Positions 60,525 through 64,000 of a stretch of 64,000 nt of DNA are shown piece by piece. The first letter of the stretch is position 1. The number at the start of each line of letters is the position of its first letter. The notes beneath the pieces are model-generated. The model had not been told where the DNA came from. It made no database searches and saw only the letters and a list, made by a program, of their open reading frames with translations. Made by a program: the position numbers and the translations under genes. The DNA is from Megaleporinus macrocephalus (Eukaryota > Chordata > Actinopteri > Characiformes > Anostomidae), in the NCBI GenBank assembly GCA_021613375.1, contig CM038726.1:7410849-7474848 (forward strand), in the 5' to 3' direction.

Positions 60525-61825
60525 TATATACTAAGGTCTCGTTTGGTTGCTTGGTGTTATAGGAGTTAAAAAAATATATACTTTTTCAACTGTTTTAGAA
60601 ATATTTTTGTACATGGGCACCAACTTCACCATTTAAACTCGTCTTTATTTTAGAATTATGAAATATGTATTTGGTTAGATGGTTAGAAGAATGAACGTTA
60701 GAGGTTGTGTCTCTTTGAGGAACTGAAAGTTAGTCTCCTCAAAAGATTGGAAGCTGTGGTAAAGGATACAATTGGTCACGCCAAACACTGAAACTTCTAA
60801 TACTGTATTTTACTGTTGACACGTTGATGTAGTTTTCAGTGAACTGCACTGATGGTACTGTTTGAAACTGACTATGTTGAGTGTTATAATTAAAGACACT
60901 TAATTTAGATAATAATGTTAGTAAACAGAACAAATGGGCCTGTGATTCGAGTTTGCACCAACTGTAGTGCAAAATTATTAGAAGGTATTCTGCTAAGCTG
61001 GTAAAGTGGGACATAGGAGCCGACTGGGACCTAAACAAAGACAAATGGGTTTTACTGATAGTCCTTCAGATGCCATCCCCGCCATGTAGCCTTGTCATTT
61101 GCAGGTTAAACCAACAACCCCCACATTTTTGGGCTTTTAACAATTCAAAGTAATAGTAATAATAATAATAATAATAAGAAACACTAATAACTGCTTTCGT
61201 TTCATTAGTTTAGCTAAATGTTTTGCATGTGCATTGTGCTGGTGAATCAAACCAAAACTAAAGTGTTAATGACAGATTTGAAATTGACTGTCAAAACAAA
61301 ACAAAGCAAAACACATAACACAAGACGTAATCATCACTTCGGTAAAACAGTAGTCCATAAAAAGTGGTTTTGGTTTATATGTGTGAGCTGCAACAAAAAA
61401 AAAAAAGAAAATAAAAAAAGAGGTGTGGCGTTTGTGTGAAGTTTGGCTTAAGCAGATTATTCTTCAGCGAATGATTGGTCCACAGCAAAAACAAATAAAA
61501 AATACACTCTTCTTGGTGAGCTGTGATTGGTCAACACACGATCATACACTGCTGAAGCTTTGTGGGGCAGTCTGGGAAGGAAAGCACAGAGTAGTTTATC
61601 ATTCACAAACATCAAGGGCTCACAATTATTGTAACCATGCAAGCTTATACTTGAACGGACATGAGGGGACTGGCAACCCCCCTAAAATACCACACGCAAA
61701 CCAGCACAGGTGGTCAAACATAGTAGCTAAGTTGCTTTGGCAGCAGTGGAGTAGCTGGTGTTGGTATATAAGGATACAGTATTTAAGGATAACAGTAGAC
61801 TAATAGAAGACTAATAGTAGACTTT

Positions 61826-62236
61826 GGGCGCGTCCAAAATCGCCTACTTATCTTCTACTCCGTAGTCATCTAGTAGTATGCGGACGTTGTCGGATGTCGG
61901 ATATAGTCTCGGAAAGCTATATGTCGACTGTGTGTATGTAGATGCTGCTGGTGAACTGCTGCTACAGAGGTCAGAGCTACTTCTGAGGTACAAACCCAAT
62001 ACGTTTCTCCTGGTTCGTCTTCTCTGAGCTACAGATCGACACCGTCTGAGTACATATTCAGACAAAAACGCAGGTCAGCGTCACAAAAACTCTCTAAAAT
62101 ATTGTCTGTTCGGAGTTTTTAATGAATACCGTGACGTTTACAGTGGTGGTCTGACCTCTTGTGGTAAAGGAAGTTGGTCAGATGGTGGACGTAGTGTGTT
62201 CGAGGCTCAGTCCAATCTAGTACCTACTGACTAGAT
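61826..62236. mobile_element. MITE with GGGCGCGTCCAAAATCGCC end, copy 2, truncated
   Basis: The left end and interior (gtcgactgtgtgtatgtag, gttcgtcttctctgagctac, cagacaaaaacgcaggtcag) follow the element at 11623-12224 in the same orientation. The right inverted end is missing after ctagtacctactgactag. Confidence 0.65.
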
Positions 62237-62559
62237 CCATAATCCTCCAAATCTGTGCTTTAACAGTATGAATGAAAGTGGGCTCACTGCTATTCTAACT
62301 ACACCTGCAACATTGTCCTTTTTATTGATTTATTAATGACTATTAATGATTTCTTTATTATGTTATTAATAATCATTAGTAAACTCATCTGAATCCATTT
62401 AAATCCCTTCATTAGGGTAGTCTTATTCTAAAGTGGTGCTAAAACTGGTTGGCCCATGTAGCAATACAATCACAGCGCTACAGTTTTCTATATTATGCAA
62501 CCGTAGTTTAACCCCAGGCTCTGTATTCGACTGTGTATGAACATGTGGATGTTTCTTAC

Positions 62560-62658
62560 CACAGCCAAGTGTCCATTTTTGGTCTTGACAGCTCTCAGCT
62601 CCGCCCCATATGTGAAGTCAATAAGCCCCTCTTTGCCTCTTGCTATTGCAAACCTAAT

Positions 62659-62695
<37 letters not shown>

Positions 62696-62811
62696 TTTCC
62701 CCTCTATGTTCTTCAATTAGGGATGTTACAATACAGTATATTGTATGTATGCAATATTGTATCATATTGCATACATCTATCTATCTATCTATCTATCTAT
62801 ATCTAATCCAC

Positions 62812-62856
<45 letters not shown>

Positions 62857-62908
62857 AATCTACCTATCTATATCTATCTATATCTATCTATATCTATCTA
62901 ATCCACCC

Positions 62909-62958
<50 letters not shown>

Positions 62959-62969
62959 ATCTAATCCAC

Positions 62970-63005
<36 letters not shown>

Positions 63006-63032
63006 ATCTATCTATATCTATCTAATCCACCC

Positions 63033-63109
<77 letters not shown>

Positions 63110-63197
63110 ATCCACCCATATATCTCTCACTATCCAATCCACCTAGCTATCTATCTATCTACCTATCTATATCTATCTATATCTATCTAATCCACCC

Positions 63198-63230
<33 letters not shown>

Positions 63231-63236
63231 ATCCAC

Positions 63237-63315
<79 letters not shown>

Positions 63316-63401
63316 ATCCACCCATATATCTCTCACTATCCAATCCACCTAGCTATCTATCTATCTACCTATCTATATCTATCTATATCTATCTAATCCA
63401 C

Positions 63402-63480
<79 letters not shown>

Positions 63481-63513
63481 AACCACCCATATATCTCTCA
63501 CTATCCAATCCAC

Positions 63514-63578
<65 letters not shown>

Positions 63579-63637
63579 CATCCATCCATCTATCTATCTA
63601 TCTAAACCACCCATATATCTCTCACTATCCAATCCAC

Positions 63638-63678
<41 letters not shown>

Positions 63679-64000
63679 ACACTGAATTAAGTAATAAATG
63701 GGGTGAATTATTGTTTACTTTCACTTTCTGTTTGAACCCAAACCCACACACACACACACACACACACACCTGTCCTGGCTGATGTTGACGTTGTGTATCT
63801 TGTCTGCCATGATGGCGAGTTTAGTGACGGCCTCGATCACATGATCACACTGCAGCACCAGGTCGCCCTACACGCAAACGAGGTCAAAAGGTCACAAACT
63901 GCCAACAACATTACAGTAAGATAAAGATCTACTTTCCTCACCTTCTGCTTACTGTCAGCTGTGGGCACGTGCAGAACGAAGAAACCATCACTGAGAGAGC
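62560..64000 (-). CDS. Short-tailed class I myosin, 3' exons only (partial)
   Basis: Class I myosins are single-headed actin motors whose TH1 tail binds membrane phospholipids. Three exons of that tail are visible on the minus strand: from beyond 64000 to 63942, 63867-63770, and 62659-62560, all in phase. They encode [19 protein letters not shown], then [19 protein letters not shown] and [13 protein letters not shown], then [20 protein letters not shown] and [14 protein letters not shown]. This is the end of the TH1 domain in the MYO1A/MYO1B/MYO1H group, where human proteins end a few residues later. I did not find the short last exon. The motor and IQ regions lie right of the window. MYO1H-like is a guess. 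Confidence 0.85.
62662..62693. repeat. (GA)n microsatellite at a myosin splice acceptor
   Basis: On the minus strand this is (TC)n ending in cag directly before the exon at 62659, so it forms the polypyrimidine tract. Confidence 0.95.
62775..63678. repeat. Large (CTAT)n / GATA-type array with higher-order units
   Basis: About 900 bp of ctat tetramers (ATAG on the gene strand) interrupted by aatccacc words. Longer segments recur as blocks, e.g. ccatatatctctcactatcc followed by aatccacct, at about 63116, 63323, 63488 and 63611. It fills most of the myosin intron 62660-63769. Confidence 0.95.
63745..63769. repeat. (CA)n microsatellite at a myosin splice donor
   Basis: On the minus strand it is (GT)n and directly supplies the donor: exon ...GACAG|gtgtgtgtg. 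Confidence 0.95.

Noticed and set aside
61423..61803. 126-codon plus-strand frame
   Set aside because: No family resemblance, splice context or composition suggesting coding. It ends at a MITE boundary.
62533..63110. Plus-strand frames of Ile-Tyr-Leu-Ser repeats
   Set aside because: Translations of the CTAT microsatellite, antisense to the myosin exon.
62776..63678. Regularly spaced repeats considered as a CRISPR-like array
   Set aside because: Tetranucleotide satellite with no unique spacers and no cas genes, in a vertebrate genome.

Overview
This window is vertebrate nuclear DNA, almost certainly from a ray-finned (teleost) fish. It carries intron-containing genes with GT-AG splice sites, a pannexin-1 gene and a fish-type ependymin gene. 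About half of the rest is DNA transposons (Tc1-like, hAT-like, foldback/MITE), LINE fragments, minisatellites and microsatellites of kinds common in teleosts. No bacterial, organellar, CRISPR or viral structure was seen. The repeat families resemble those of otophysan fish, but the species cannot be named.

Layout. 1-6.7 kb: mostly repeats, plus a possible small minus-strand gene (exons 2106-2203 and 2889-3003) and a CpG-rich block near 6.4-6.6 kb. 6.6-12.6 kb: MITEs and a broken Tc1-like element. 12.7-21.3 kb: a complete six-exon pannexin-1 gene on the minus strand (420 codons) whose first intron holds a 39-bp minisatellite. 23.4-26.6 kb: a complete six-exon ependymin-family gene on the minus strand (216 codons), with TATA box and poly(A) signal. 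26.7-47.9 kb: a gene-poor stretch of nested transposons, (TA)n, (GATA)n and a telomere-like composite repeat. 47.9-54.1 kb: a plus-strand gene for a secreted four-helix cytokine of the IL-6/CNTF/LIF group (322 codons in four coding exons). It has an ISRE-like promoter and AU-rich 3' UTR motifs. 54-62.5 kb: repeats, including a Tc1-like pseudogene and a 20-bp minisatellite. 62.56-64.0 kb: the last recognisable exons of a short-tailed class I myosin on the minus strand, running off the right edge.

The genes do not form a functional unit. Pannexin-1 (ATP-release channel), ependymin (secreted extracellular glycoprotein), the cytokine and the myosin are separate genes. The most notable observations are these. 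Pannexin residue 74, next to the conserved Arg75, is Leu where human PANX1 has Trp. The cytokine has an unusually long Ser/Thr/Pro-rich segment before its last helix. One myosin intron is almost wholly microsatellite and borrows its splice signals from it. An hAT-like element sits inside a Tc1 relic with a clean 8-bp target duplication. All gene models were spliced by eye and reading frames were checked across every junction. No alignment or expression data were available.
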